From NCBI RefSeq assembly GCF_022179725.1, contig NZ_BPRC01000030.1, positions 1 through 52,923 on the forward strand: 52,923 bases of DNA, in the 5' to 3' direction. This document shows, piece by piece, positions 7,783 through 15,283 of the stretch. Each line of letters opens with the position of its first letter. Position 1 is the stretch's first letter. Source of the stretch: Methylorubrum aminovorans (GTDB taxonomy: Bacteria; Pseudomonadota; Alphaproteobacteria; Rhizobiales; Beijerinckiaceae). The notes under the pieces are model-generated. The model saw only the letters and a list, made by a program, of their open reading frames with translations. It did no database searches and was not told the origin of the DNA. The position numbers and the translations under genes were made by a program.

Positions 7783-8960
7783 TGGACTGGGAGCTCATCG
7801 GCACCGCGGCCCTCTTCACTCTTCTGACCCTGCTCGGTCTCGCGCCTCTGAGAGCCGCGGGACTGGTGAAAGACCACCAACTTCCGGAGCCCCTTGTGAA
7901 GATCCTCGATCAGATGACCGACCCCGCGCGGCTGCGTGAGCTGCTCGCGCAGCGGCAGCCCAACCAGAAGATCAAGCCCATCGATGCCGCGACGCTGGCT
8001 GAACAGGTCAACAGCCGCGTGATCGGTCAGGAGGCAGTCGTAAACGAGCTCGCTGCCCTGATCGCCAGCCGGTCCGCCAAGGTGCATCGCCGCCGGCCGA
8101 TCGGCGTCTTCCTGGTCTCGGGGCCGCCCGGAACCGGTAAGTCCGAACTGGGCAAGGCCATCGGAGATGCGTTGCCCGGTTGGGGCGGCCACTACCTGGT
8201 CGAGATGAACAAGCTGAAGGACGCTGCATCGCTCAACAGCCTGTTCGGCGCTGCGCCGGGGTTTGTTGGCTCCGACCGGAAGGCTGGTTTGATGAACCAC
8301 CTGTTGGACAACCCAAACACGGTGATCATCCTCGACGAGTTCGAGAAGGCCTGCCTCGACGCACAGAACGCCTTCCTGGCGGCTTGGCAGGAGGGCTACA
8401 TCCGCGAGACGACCCAGTCGACCTTAGTCAGCACGACCGACGCCATCTTCATCCTGACGTCCAACGCGAAGGAAAAGGAGATCGCGGCCCTTGCCGCCTA
8501 TCAGCGCCAGGCGTCCGGGAACCAGAACGCAGGCCTGCTGACCAGCGAGGAGCTGTCCGAGCGTTGCCGGGCGATCCTGCGGCAGGAGCTGCCCTCTCCG
8601 GTGCTGTCCCGGATCGATCGGGTCTTCGCCTTCGCCCCTCTCAGCCCGGAAGCCCTGGCCGCGATCACGCTCAAGATCCTGACCGAGGAAGTCGCCGACT
8701 ACGGCCTGACGCTGAGGCCGGTGCCGCCGCAGATCCTGCTGTCGTACGTCGACCAGTACGACCGCCCGGGCTTCGACACTCGTGACCTCTATCGGCACAT
8801 CGAGCGCGATTTCGGCACTGCTGCGAGCACGCTCAAGGCAGAGGGCGTGCGGGAGATCGAGATCATCTACGACGCGAAGACGACGGAGATGACCGTGCGT
8901 GCGGTGTCCGACAAGTCTCAGGCACCCAAAGCAGCGCCGCGGACCAAGGGAGGCGCGTAG
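7782..8960 (+). CDS. Membrane-anchored AAA+ ATPase, ClpA/ClpB D2-like
   Basis: A protein of 392 residues with a single N-terminal membrane segment (LIGTAALFTLLTLLGLAPL, residues 5-23). It has an RVIGQEAV box at about residue 79, Walker A GPPGTGKSE (about 114-122), a pore-region segment GAAPGFVGSD (156-165), Walker B VIILDEFEKA (181-190), sensor-1 FILTSN and a small C-terminal AAA+ lid. This is the second-ATPase (Hsp100) module of ClpA/ClpB, without the N-domain, D1 ring or a ClpP-binding loop that I can see. It is expected to form a ring on the inner membrane and use ATP to unfold or remodel a protein partner. Partners are probably encoded in the same operon (7249-10188). It could be tied to DNA transfer, as traG is next, or be an independent envelope machine. 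Confidence 0.85.
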   Translation: MDWELIGTAALFTLLTLLGLAPLRAAGLVKDHQLPEPLVKILDQMTDPARLRELLAQRQPNQKIKPIDAATLAEQVNSRVIGQEAVVNELAALIASRSAKVHRRRPIGVFLVSGPPGTGKSELGKAIGDALPGWGGHYLVEMNKLKDAASLNSLFGAAPGFVGSDRKAGLMNHLLDNPNTVIILDEFEKACLDAQNAFLAAWQEGYIRETTQSTLVSTTDAIFILTSNAKEKEIAALAAYQRQASGNQNAGLLTSEELSERCRAILRQELPSPVLSRIDRVFAFAPLSPEALAAITLKILTEEVADYGLTLRPVPPQILLSYVDQYDRPGFDTRDLYRHIERDFGTAASTLKAEGVREIEIIYDAKTTEMTVRAVSDKSQAPKAAPRTKGGA

Positions 8961-8968
8961 GCACGCCG

Positions 8969-9388
8969 ATGTGGCTGTCGGTGCTCCGCGAGGCGACCGT
9001 CGCGATGAGTGCAGCCCACAGCCGCCTGCTGAAAGCCTTCAGCGTCCTGAACCGCTGGTGGTACATCACGGCACTGGTCGTCGCGGGACTCGTCTACGTC
9101 CTCTGGTTCCCCAAGCCGGGCCCCTCGCCAAGCCAGGGGCAATACCAGACAGGCCCGCCCCCGGCGCCTCCAGCCAGCAGCAATCCCCCAACCGCGCAAC
9201 TGCCTCCCAGGCGGGCTCCCTCCCCCTCCCTGCCACCTCAACGTCCGCCGGACAGGATCCGGGTCATTCAGCCTGAGACCTTCCCGGAGCTGGACGGTCT
9301 CAAGCCGCCACCTCCAGGCCCCCCTCCCCTCGCCACGCCGCCCTTCGCTACCGTGCGGGGCTACCGGCCGCCATTAATGGATCGCTAA
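8969..9388 (+). CDS. Proline-rich single-pass membrane protein
   Basis: A protein of 139 residues. One membrane segment (YITALVVAGLVYVLWF, about residues 32-47) is followed by a very proline-rich tail with PPP runs, as in TonB- or VirB10-like proteins that span the periplasm. The topology would be N-in, with the tail in the periplasm. It starts 8 bp after the AAA+ gene; the ATG at 9005 is an alternative start. No catalytic motif. It probably links the inner-membrane ATPase to periplasmic partners of the same operon; this is inferred from topology and position only. Confidence 0.75.
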   Translation: MWLSVLREATVAMSAAHSRLLKAFSVLNRWWYITALVVAGLVYVLWFPKPGPSPSQGQYQTGPPPAPPASSNPPTAQLPPRRAPSPSLPPQRPPDRIRVIQPETFPELDGLKPPPPGPPPLATPPFATVRGYRPPLMDR

Positions 9389-9390
9389 CC

Positions 9391-10188
9391 ATGAACGGTA
9401 TCACGATGCGTGTCGCGAGCCTTGGACTCGCGTTGATGTCCGCCACCTCAGCCACGGCCGAGGCACCAGCGGCACAGCCTGATAACGCTGCGATCATGCG
9501 TGCACTCGAGGCCCTGAACCGCCGCCTGGATCAGCTGGAGAGCAAGGAGCGGAAGAGCCCGAACACCAGCGTGGCTGCGCTGCCGGCCGCGAAGCCCGCC
9601 GCCCCCAAGGGCAAGGCCGTCCCGGGTTGGTTTGTTCGGCTCATTCCCTGGAGCCAGGACGGCAACAGCGAGGCCGTTGCCGGCTTTCCCGGGCCCATGT
9701 TCGACTTCAATTTCGACATGCACTCACGCTACATCACGGGCCAGAACCGCTTCATCTACAACGGCGTCAGCATTCTGAATGCCAAGGAGGACGGGATCTA
9801 CGTCTTCTCGATGGTCCTGGACCCGGTGCTGACCATCGATCCGCTGTTCCTGTATGGCGCCCTTTGGTTCAACTGCTCCGGGTCGTTCTACGTCGGCGGC
9901 AACCGGCTGATCACGGGCACTACGGCGTTCGGTTCGGACCGCCGCCCGGAACGGGATGTGTATCGCTCACAGAGCTACTTTGGCTCGGTGCGGCTGACGC
10001 CTGGAACCCACCGGGTCGAGTTCAAGGTCGACTGCGGAATGACGCAGGAGAAGAACCTCGCCGTGTTCGACCAGTGGCTGCCGTACTGGAAGAAGAACCG
10101 CTTCAAGGTGATGCTCAAGACGCCCTCGGACACGGCTCCCCGCCCCTTCCTGCCGGAAGAGCTCTACTACGTAGGCCTGCCTCAATAG
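9391..10188 (+). CDS. Predicted secreted protein with coiled coil and beta-rich domain
   Basis: A protein of 265 residues with a cleavable signal peptide (MRVASLGLALMSATSATAEA). A short coiled coil follows (IMRALEALNRRLDQLESKER, about residues 34-53), then an alanine/proline linker and a large beta-rich domain (about 75-260) with FNFDMHSRYITGQNRFIYNG and FYVGGNRLITGTTAFGSDRR. It starts 2 bp after the previous stop, the last gene of the four-gene operon. The family is unknown to me. The N-terminal coiled coil may trimerise it, as in YbgF/CpoB-like periplasmic proteins. It ends just before a hairpin that can act as terminator. Confidence 0.75.
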   Translation: MNGITMRVASLGLALMSATSATAEAPAAQPDNAAIMRALEALNRRLDQLESKERKSPNTSVAALPAAKPAAPKGKAVPGWFVRLIPWSQDGNSEAVAGFPGPMFDFNFDMHSRYITGQNRFIYNGVSILNAKEDGIYVFSMVLDPVLTIDPLFLYGALWFNCSGSFYVGGNRLITGTTAFGSDRRPERDVYRSQSYFGSVRLTPGTHRVEFKVDCGMTQEKNLAVFDQWLPYWKKNRFKVMLKTPSDTAPRPFLPEELYYVGLPQ

Positions 10189-10189
10189 T

Positions 10190-10219
10190 GGCGTAAATAC
10201 GGTTTTACGATTTTACGCC
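10190..10219. terminator. Inverted repeat between convergent genes, related to the dispersed motif
   Basis: GGCGTAAA and TTTACGCC form an 8-bp stem around a loop that itself contains TTTTACGATTTT, the core of the dispersed plasmid motif. It begins two bases after the stop of the 9391-10188 gene and lies just before the minus-strand gene ending at 10226. It may serve both as a terminator and as a protein-binding site. Confidence 0.55.
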
Positions 10220-10225
10220 TTTAAG

Positions 10226-10438
10226 TCAGGCGTCGTGACCGCGCTGTCCTTGCTCCTGACGCCGAATGAGCTCGTACTCGGCATTCCATTGCTGAATATA
10301 GCGGTCGTTGGGGTGAAGTCGCTCCACATCTTTGATGAGCTCTGACCAGCTCTGTGGCACCGGCTCACGGCTGAACCAAACAATCCATAGGTCATAAATA
10401 AAACTCAACATCCCAACAGTATAGGGCAGATCATTCAT
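10226..10438 (-). CDS. Hypothetical protein, about 70 residues
   Basis: Not recognised. An aromatic N-terminal half (MLSFIYDLWIVWFSREPVPQ) is followed by a charged helix (LHPNDRYIQQWNAEYELIRR). The ATG at 10438 overlaps, on the opposite strand, the ATG at 10437 of the next gene (the shared bases CATG), so one of the two starts may be wrong. The ATG at 10411 would give a shorter protein. Confidence 0.5.
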   Translation of the reverse strand: MNDLPYTVGMLSFIYDLWIVWFSREPVPQSWSELIKDVERLHPNDRYIQQWNAEYELIRRQEQGQRGHDA

Positions 10439-10892
10439 GTCCGCAGCTGAAAACGCATCGGCCCCGCCTGGTGGCATCCCGCATGACTACGATGTCCTCG
10501 AGCGTGATCTGCGTCTCGGCATCGGCCTGGCGGAGGCCCGTGCTCAGCGGCTGATGGGCGAGATTTTCGTTTACCCGCATCTGGCTGCGCAGGCGTTCCG
10601 TAAGCTGAGCCGCCGGCGCGGGTTCGTCCATGCGATTGCGGTGTTTGAGGAGACAGTCCTTCGCCGCGAGCTAACGTTCGGTGTGTTCCGCACGGGGTTC
10701 CTGGGCTGGCGCCGCCGGGCGGTCGCTGCGGCAGTCGGTGAACTGCCAGAGGCCCTGCGTGACCTGAAGCACCTCAGTGAGCGGCTTGGCGATGTGCGGA
10801 ACGCTCGTGCCCACCTGGCGCAGCAGCACCGTCTTCCCCCTCCCGAGCGTGAAATCCGCATTCAGACGCGGACGCAGGGGCGCGGACGCTGA
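10437..10892 (+). CDS. Hypothetical helical basic protein upstream of traG
   Basis: A protein of 151 residues, soluble, arginine-rich and helical throughout, including FRKLSRRRGFVHAIAVFEET and LRDLKHLSERLGDVRNARAH. The position, 61 bp upstream of the coupling protein and within the transfer module, suggests a relaxosome accessory or regulator, but I see no ribbon-helix-helix or other named fold. AGGG about ten bases before the ATG supports the start. Confidence 0.65.
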   Translation: MSAAENASAPPGGIPHDYDVLERDLRLGIGLAEARAQRLMGEIFVYPHLAAQAFRKLSRRRGFVHAIAVFEETVLRRELTFGVFRTGFLGWRRRAVAAAVGELPEALRDLKHLSERLGDVRNARAHLAQQHRLPPPEREIRIQTRTQGRGR

Positions 10893-10953
10893 GCACATTT
10901 GTGATGCAACAACAGTCACTTAGCTTCTGATTAAACCCACTTTGGAGTAGGCT

Positions 10954-12561
10954 ATGCGCGTGCTTTGGCTGCTCGTCCGTGTTGTGTTCCGCGTGCTCAG
11001 GTGGGCCGCTTGGCTGCTGGCTTTCCTGCTCAAGCACGGGTTCCGCCAGGGCCGGAAGGCCTTGCGGTCACGGCCGACGTCGCATGGGTCGGCACGCTGG
11101 GCCGGCTTCTATGACCTGGTGCGCGGCGACGCCTTAGGCGGCAGCAAGGGGCTGATCGTCGGCATGGCCTACGGCCAGTTCATCCGCTTCAAGGGCGACG
11201 GTGCGGTGCTGTGCGTAGCTCCTCAGGGCAAGGGGAAGGGCGTCGGCGTGGTCGTGCCCAATCTCCTGGACCACAAGGGTTCGGTGATCGTCACTGACCC
11301 GAAGGGTGAAAACTTCGCAGTGACGCAGCGGCATCGCTCAACCCTGGGCCCGGTCTGGCGCCTGGACGCGATCCATCCCGAGGAGAGCGACTTCTTCAAC
11401 CCGCTCTCCATGATCCGCAAGGGCACCTTCCACGAGGACACCGACACGGCGCAGCTGGCCAGCTTTCTGGTCATCCCGGAAAGCCGGGAGGGGCACTGGG
11501 ACACCAGCGCCAAGAACGTCCTCACGGCGGTGATCCGCCACGTCCTGCACGCGTACCCCGAGGAGCAGCAGACGCTCTCATTAGTGCGCGAGTTGATCGC
11601 CGCCGAGGGCGAGACCCTGCGCGGGCTGTTCGAGGAGATGGCCAGCAGCCGGATTCCTTCGATTGCCGAGCAGGGCCGCATCACGCTCAACGGCCTGGAA
11701 CACCCGGAAACCCAGTCGGTGCTGAACAACACGGCCAAGGGCATGGCGTTCTGGAGCAAGGACCGGGTCGGGGGATGGATCACCCAGGCCTCGGACTTCC
11801 GGATGGAGGATCTCAGCCGGGAAGGGATGTCCGTCTACCTGATGGTGCCGGACGACAAGATCGATATCTTCACGCCGTTCCTGCGGGTGATGATGGGCTG
11901 TGCCGTCGCCGCGCTGATGCGCAGCAAGGACCGCCCGCCGCCGGCACACAAGCCGATGCTGCTGATCGATGAGGCCAAGGCCCTCGGTCGCCTCGACATT
12001 CTGGCCACCGGTATGGGCATGCTCAGGGCTTACTGCCAGACGGTCATCATTTTTCAGGACCTCGGCCAGCTGCGCGCGCTCTATGGTCAGGAGACCGCGA
12101 CCACGTTCATCGCCGGATCCGGCGCCCAGGTGATGTTCGGGGTGTCCGACACGCGGACGGCCCGTGAGGTAGCCGAAGGCATCGGCCGTCAGACGGTGAT
12201 GTCGAGCTCCTACGGCACTGCCGCCGGCAATTTGAGCCTGGTCCGGGCGCAGCATCAGGACGGCCAGTCGGAAACCGGCCGGGATCTGCTGGATGCTGCT
12301 GAGGTGCGGTTCATGAACCCGAACCAGTGCATCATTATGATGCCCGACCAGGTCGGTGCGCCGATCAAGGGCACCAAGGTCCGCTACTACAAGGAGTGGC
12401 GCTGGCGTGGCCTCTACGATGCGTGGCGGCAGGCTGAAGGTGTGGTGGTGACTCTGCCCACCAGCAGGTGGTTCGGTGATGACGACGACATGCCGGACGC
12501 ACCTACCACAGCAGGTCCCGGCTACGCCCGGGCCGGAGGTTCACGCGCACGCTCGCGTTAG
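10954..12561 (+). CDS. traG: Type IV secretion coupling protein, TraG/VirD4 family
   Basis: A protein of 535 residues. Hydrophobic N-terminal helices (about residues 3-27) anchor it in the inner membrane. The ATPase domain has a Walker A region (APQGKGKGVGVVVPNLL, about 89-105), the family hallmark VIVTDPKGEN (111-120) and a Walker B strand MLLIDEAKALG. Coupling proteins bring the relaxase-DNA complex to the secretion channel and power transfer. It is somewhat shorter than long TraG proteins, which have about 600 residues or more. No VirB/Trb channel genes are present, so transfer would need a channel encoded elsewhere. Its 3' end overlaps the convergent relaxase gene by 59 bp. Confidence 0.92.
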   Translation: MRVLWLLVRVVFRVLRWAAWLLAFLLKHGFRQGRKALRSRPTSHGSARWAGFYDLVRGDALGGSKGLIVGMAYGQFIRFKGDGAVLCVAPQGKGKGVGVVVPNLLDHKGSVIVTDPKGENFAVTQRHRSTLGPVWRLDAIHPEESDFFNPLSMIRKGTFHEDTDTAQLASFLVIPESREGHWDTSAKNVLTAVIRHVLHAYPEEQQTLSLVRELIAAEGETLRGLFEEMASSRIPSIAEQGRITLNGLEHPETQSVLNNTAKGMAFWSKDRVGGWITQASDFRMEDLSREGMSVYLMVPDDKIDIFTPFLRVMMGCAVAALMRSKDRPPPAHKPMLLIDEAKALGRLDILATGMGMLRAYCQTVIIFQDLGQLRALYGQETATTFIAGSGAQVMFGVSDTRTAREVAEGIGRQTVMSSSYGTAAGNLSLVRAQHQDGQSETGRDLLDAAEVRFMNPNQCIIMMPDQVGAPIKGTKVRYYKEWRWRGLYDAWRQAEGVVVTLPTSRWFGDDDDMPDAPTTAGPGYARAGGSRARSR

Positions 12562-13753
12562 CCCGCGGCAACAGCCGATCCGTGAGGATGCGGCTTCGTC
12601 CAAACGCGCGATCCTGCACCTGAAACAGGCCGCTAAGGATCGTGTCGGTCCGCCCCAACAGCAACCGCAGCAGCTGGAGCCGACGCAGTAGATGGGCACG
12701 ACGATTCAACATGAGGGCCAGGCGATTGGCGCGTTGCGCCGGATCACCCGAGCGCCGGAAGCCTCCACGTTCGCGCGGCAGGTCGCGCAGGCCTTCCTTG
12801 GTTGCCCGCAGTGCCTTGAGGTAGCGCCCTTCGATCAGCCTCAGCCGCGCCGTGCGCGCCCGGACGGTTTCGACGTGGCGGGAGACTGCGGCCGCGGCAA
12901 GGGCGCCGCGGCGCGCGTTGTAGGCAGCCCGGGAGCCTCGATCGATCTGTGGGTAGGTGATATCGCGCTGCCGGTTCCCGCCAGCCTTCGCGGAGCGCCA
13001 GGCGCCGCCTTGGGGGCGGGCGGTCAGATCAGTCCGCGGCAGGCTCTTCGGCTTAGCCCCACGCCTCGCCGCGTTCTGCGCCCGCGGGCCTACGTGGATT
13101 TCCGGCGGCCGGTCAAGACTTGCGGCAGCCAGTCGGTCGCCGCGGTTCCGGGCATCCGCCTGCTGAACCGCAAGTGTGCGGTGATCAACCCGCGCTTCAT
13201 GCTGGCCACGGGCAAGGTAGTGGTTCTGCCAAGTCGCCCAGCTTTCACGCCAGGTGTTGAGCAGAGCGTCCGAGTTCCACTCCCGGGTTTTGACCCGGTA
13301 CAGACCCGTCGGCGTGGCCTTCCGCAGGGTGAGCATCACGTGGGCGTGATGGTTGCGCGGATCGTTATCGGTCGGTGCGTGGATGGCGAAGTCCGCGACC
13401 ATGCCGCGGTCGGTGAACGCGGTGCGGATGAAGTTACGCAACAAGGCCAGCCGCTCCTCGGCTGGGAGTTCATGCGGCAGGGCCAGATTGATCTCGCGGG
13501 CGAGTTGAGCGTCGCGGCGAGTCTCGATCTGGTGGACGTGGTTCCAGAGGTTCTGTCGGTCGGCCAGCCAGGGTGCAGCCCCGTCTGGCAGCATGATCTC
13601 GGTGTGCACGACGCCCTGACGGCGAGTGAAGTCGTGTTCCGCGCCGGTCTGATCGTCTCTCAGCCGTTCGCCAGCACGGTACGCCGCAGCGGCGATTGCC
13701 GACCGCCCCTTCGCCCTTCCGATGACCTGGGCCGAGAAGTGGAAAGATGCCAC
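12503..13753 (-). CDS. mobA: MobA/MobL (MobQ-type) conjugative relaxase
   Basis: This is a 416-residue relaxase that nicks oriT and stays linked to the 5' end of the transferred strand. The GTG start at 13753 gives the family-typical beginning ASFHFSAQVIGRAKGRSAIA and has GGAGG five bases upstream; the frame is open to 13897 but without family sequence. Tyr25 (AAAAYRAGE) matches the place of the catalytic tyrosine in RSF1010 MobA. The metal-binding histidines are His135, His136 and His138 (DPRNHHAHVMLTLR). The helicase domain of long TraA proteins is absent; the C-terminal third is only a basic helical region. The predicted oriT lies about 75 bp upstream of the start. Gene and target site together mark a mobilizable plasmid. 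Confidence 0.9.
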   Translation of the reverse strand: MASFHFSAQVIGRAKGRSAIAAAAYRAGERLRDDQTGAEHDFTRRQGVVHTEIMLPDGAAPWLADRQNLWNHVHQIETRRDAQLAREINLALPHELPAEERLALLRNFIRTAFTDRGMVADFAIHAPTDNDPRNHHAHVMLTLRKATPTGLYRVKTREWNSDALLNTWRESWATWQNHYLARGQHEARVDHRTLAVQQADARNRGDRLAAASLDRPPEIHVGPRAQNAARRGAKPKSLPRTDLTARPQGGAWRSAKAGGNRQRDITYPQIDRGSRAAYNARRGALAAAAVSRHVETVRARTARLRLIEGRYLKALRATKEGLRDLPRERGGFRRSGDPAQRANRLALMLNRRAHLLRRLQLLRLLLGRTDTILSGLFQVQDRAFGRSRILTDRLLPRANASVRVNLRPGRSRDLLW

Positions 13754-13796
13754 TGCGCCCTCCGTTGCCACCGCAACGCCCACGGCCTGTGGCCGG

Positions 13797-13834
13797 GGCG
13801 CACCTATGTTGGATACCCAATGTATAAGTGCGCC
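13797..13834. other. Predicted origin of transfer (oriT) with nic-like core
   Basis: The core ATAAGTGCGCC (13824-13834) closely matches the nic region of MobQ plasmids (RSF1010 has TAAGTGCG, cut before CCCT). By analogy, cleavage would fall between 13832 and 13833. A perfect 7-bp inverted repeat, GGCGCAC (13797-13803) and GTGCGCC (13828-13834), brackets a smaller one (TTGG-ATAC-CCAA). It lies between the divergent relaxase gene and the membrane-protein gene at 13918, the usual place for oriT. The cleavage position is inferred. Confidence 0.75.
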
Positions 13835-13917
13835 ATTACAAAACGCTAGACCTTCTTTTGCAGCTGCCTGTGTCCGCAGCACCCATTCAGCCAACACCCA
13901 TGCAGAAGGCTCACCTC

Positions 13918-14256
13918 ATGCGCAGCCGTTCCCTCGACGATGATCTGGTCAGTGGCTTGGCCCTGTTTGTGATCGCTGGGGGTACGGTTGCCGGACTGCA
14001 CTGGCTCGGGTTCGACACCGGGGTCCCGCGTTGGCTCGCCTGCTCGATTGGGCACCCGATCATCAACAGCCTCGGGCCGGGGCTGAGCCAGCTGTTGATG
14101 GTGCTTGGAGTCTTCCTCGCCATTTTCCCGTGGACGCGGCCGACCGGAGTGGGCCTGATCTTCGGCGGAATCGGCGGCATGGTTGCCGTGCAGGTGTGGA
14201 CGGACACTGCAGGGGGTTACTGCGGTTTCACGGGCGCCGTTGGTTTCACGCCCTAA
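13918..14256 (+). CDS. Small membrane protein divergent from the relaxase
   Basis: A protein of 112 residues with about three membrane segments (LVSGLALFVIAGGTVAGLHW; LSQLLMVLGVFLAIFPW; GVGLIFGGIGGMVAVQVW). GAAGG eight bases upstream supports the ATG at 13918; the ATG at 13900 is possible. As the first gene on the other side of oriT it is placed like small TraF/TraC-type or entry proteins of mobilizable plasmids, but I recognise no family. A cluster of GC-rich hairpins follows the stop codon directly. Confidence 0.6.
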   Translation: MRSRSLDDDLVSGLALFVIAGGTVAGLHWLGFDTGVPRWLACSIGHPIINSLGPGLSQLLMVLGVFLAIFPWTRPTGVGLIFGGIGGMVAVQVWTDTAGGYCGFTGAVGFTP

Positions 14257-14262
14257 AAAACG

Positions 14263-14351
14263 ATCGCCCCGCTGCGCGGGGCGATGCGGTCGCGCCTACG
14301 GCGCGAGCCTTTCCACGCGCTACGCGCGCGGGGGCCTCATTACCGGCCCCC
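14263..14351. terminator. Cluster of GC-rich hairpins
   Basis: Stem one is a perfect 10-bp repeat (ATCGCCCCGC / GCGGGGCGAT, 14263-14285, loop TGC). On the minus strand it is followed by six T residues (complement of 14255-14260), the form of a rho-independent terminator for leftward transcripts. Stem two is TCGCGCC-TAC-GGCGCGA (14290-14306). Another is GGGGGCC / GGCCCCC (14330-14351). The group ends the membrane-protein gene and separates the transfer and replication regions. Confidence 0.6.
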
Positions 14352-14599
14352 GTACCCCCGCTAGGATTTTCTCGAAGGGATCGGTTTTTTGTGTCAGCAT
14401 GATCTCACGGTACAGCCAGGGATGGCGATGACCGTGAAGGGATCGGCAGCCATTTCACCTGTGGGATGGCTGTCACCGTTGATGCCATTATATCCACGCC
14501 ATCCGTGATTACCGCACGCGCGTATGGTCCTTAGCGGCCAATCGGCACCGCTCAACCTCTACCCCATTAGCCATCTCGCACACATAATTCTGCAAATCC

Positions 14600-14634
14600 T
14601 GCAAATCGGATTTACAGAAATACGATTTTGCGGG
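14600..14634 (+). promoter_or_regulatory. Dispersed AT-rich motif, strong palindromic copy
   Basis: The blocks GCAAATCGGATTTACAGAAA and TACGATTTTGC form an imperfect inverted repeat (GCAAATCG / CGATTTTGC). This is the most complete copy of the motif family and lies in the replication region. Confidence 0.5.
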
Positions 14635-14809
14635 CGCCCATGTAGAACCTTAGGTGGCACCCGGTTGGTTGGTCTGACCTCCCCAACCTATCGGCCAAGC
14701 GCATTGATGATGTACGGTTTTGACAAAACCGGCTGCCAGAACATGGGCCCCCTGGTCCGGTCCTGCGCCGATGTCTCCAGCTTCCTCCATCTCGAGTCAG
14801 GCTGGTTCA

Positions 14810-15077
14810 GCGGTCGCAGAGCGACCGCACCATCATCCTCCCCGCGCAAGGCGCGGGACAAAGCCTCTCAGGAGGGCTGTAGCGGGTTTTTCAAGCCTCT
14901 TGCCGCTCTCTGTCGGCTGAGCAGCCCAAAACGTCTCCAGGGGCCACTGAGGTCGATCTGCCACCCACAGTCCCGGCAGCCCCTCTTGTTCGCCGTTAGG
15001 CGGACCCATTTTGGAATCAGCCGCCGGAGGCGGCTTCCGCATTGGGTGGGGGAGCGGGTTTTTGGCGGAGCCAAAAA
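14810..15077. other. Three perfect triloop mini-hairpins
   Basis: GCGGTCGC-AGA-GCGACCGC (14810-14828), GCCGCC-GGA-GGCGGC (15020-15034) and TTTTTGGC-GGA-GCCAAAAA (15059-15077). Two have C-GGA-G closings, the kind of GNA triloop that makes unusually stable single-stranded DNA hairpins. Placed between oriT and the iterons, they could be single-strand initiation sites or ori structure. That role is inferred. Confidence 0.5.
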
Positions 15078-15162
15078 GGGGCGGGCTTTCCGTTGCACTG
15101 GATTTGCCAGATAGGTCGAATCGGGCTGCTGCACCAGTTTTCGTAACGGTGCAACCCCGAAG

Positions 15163-15171
15163 TTATCCACA
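15163..15171 (+). promoter_or_regulatory. DnaA box
   Basis: TTATCCACA is a perfect consensus DnaA-binding site. It lies left of the iterons, next to an AT-rich tract (15178-15225) that could be the melting region. Confidence 0.75.
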
Positions 15172-15283
15172 GAACCGGTGTTTTAGAGTGTTTTAAAAGA
15201 CTTTAAGAGTTTTAGGCATTAGCGACCTGCCCCTCTGACAAAAAACATTGGTTAAAATCAGTGACTTGAGGCCATCCTTGATT

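Noticed and set aside
11581..12255. Minus-strand frame of 224 codons opposite traG
   Set aside because: Antisense to the coupling protein, with no family features of its own.
12692..13849. Long plus-strand open frame (385 codons) opposite the relaxase
   Set aside because: It is antisense to a clear MobA/MobL gene, and its translation shows only the GC-driven composition of a shadow frame.
14524..15114. Plus-strand frame of 196 codons in the replication region
   Set aside because: It runs through hairpins, a motif copy and a lone iteron, and its translation has no protein-like pattern.
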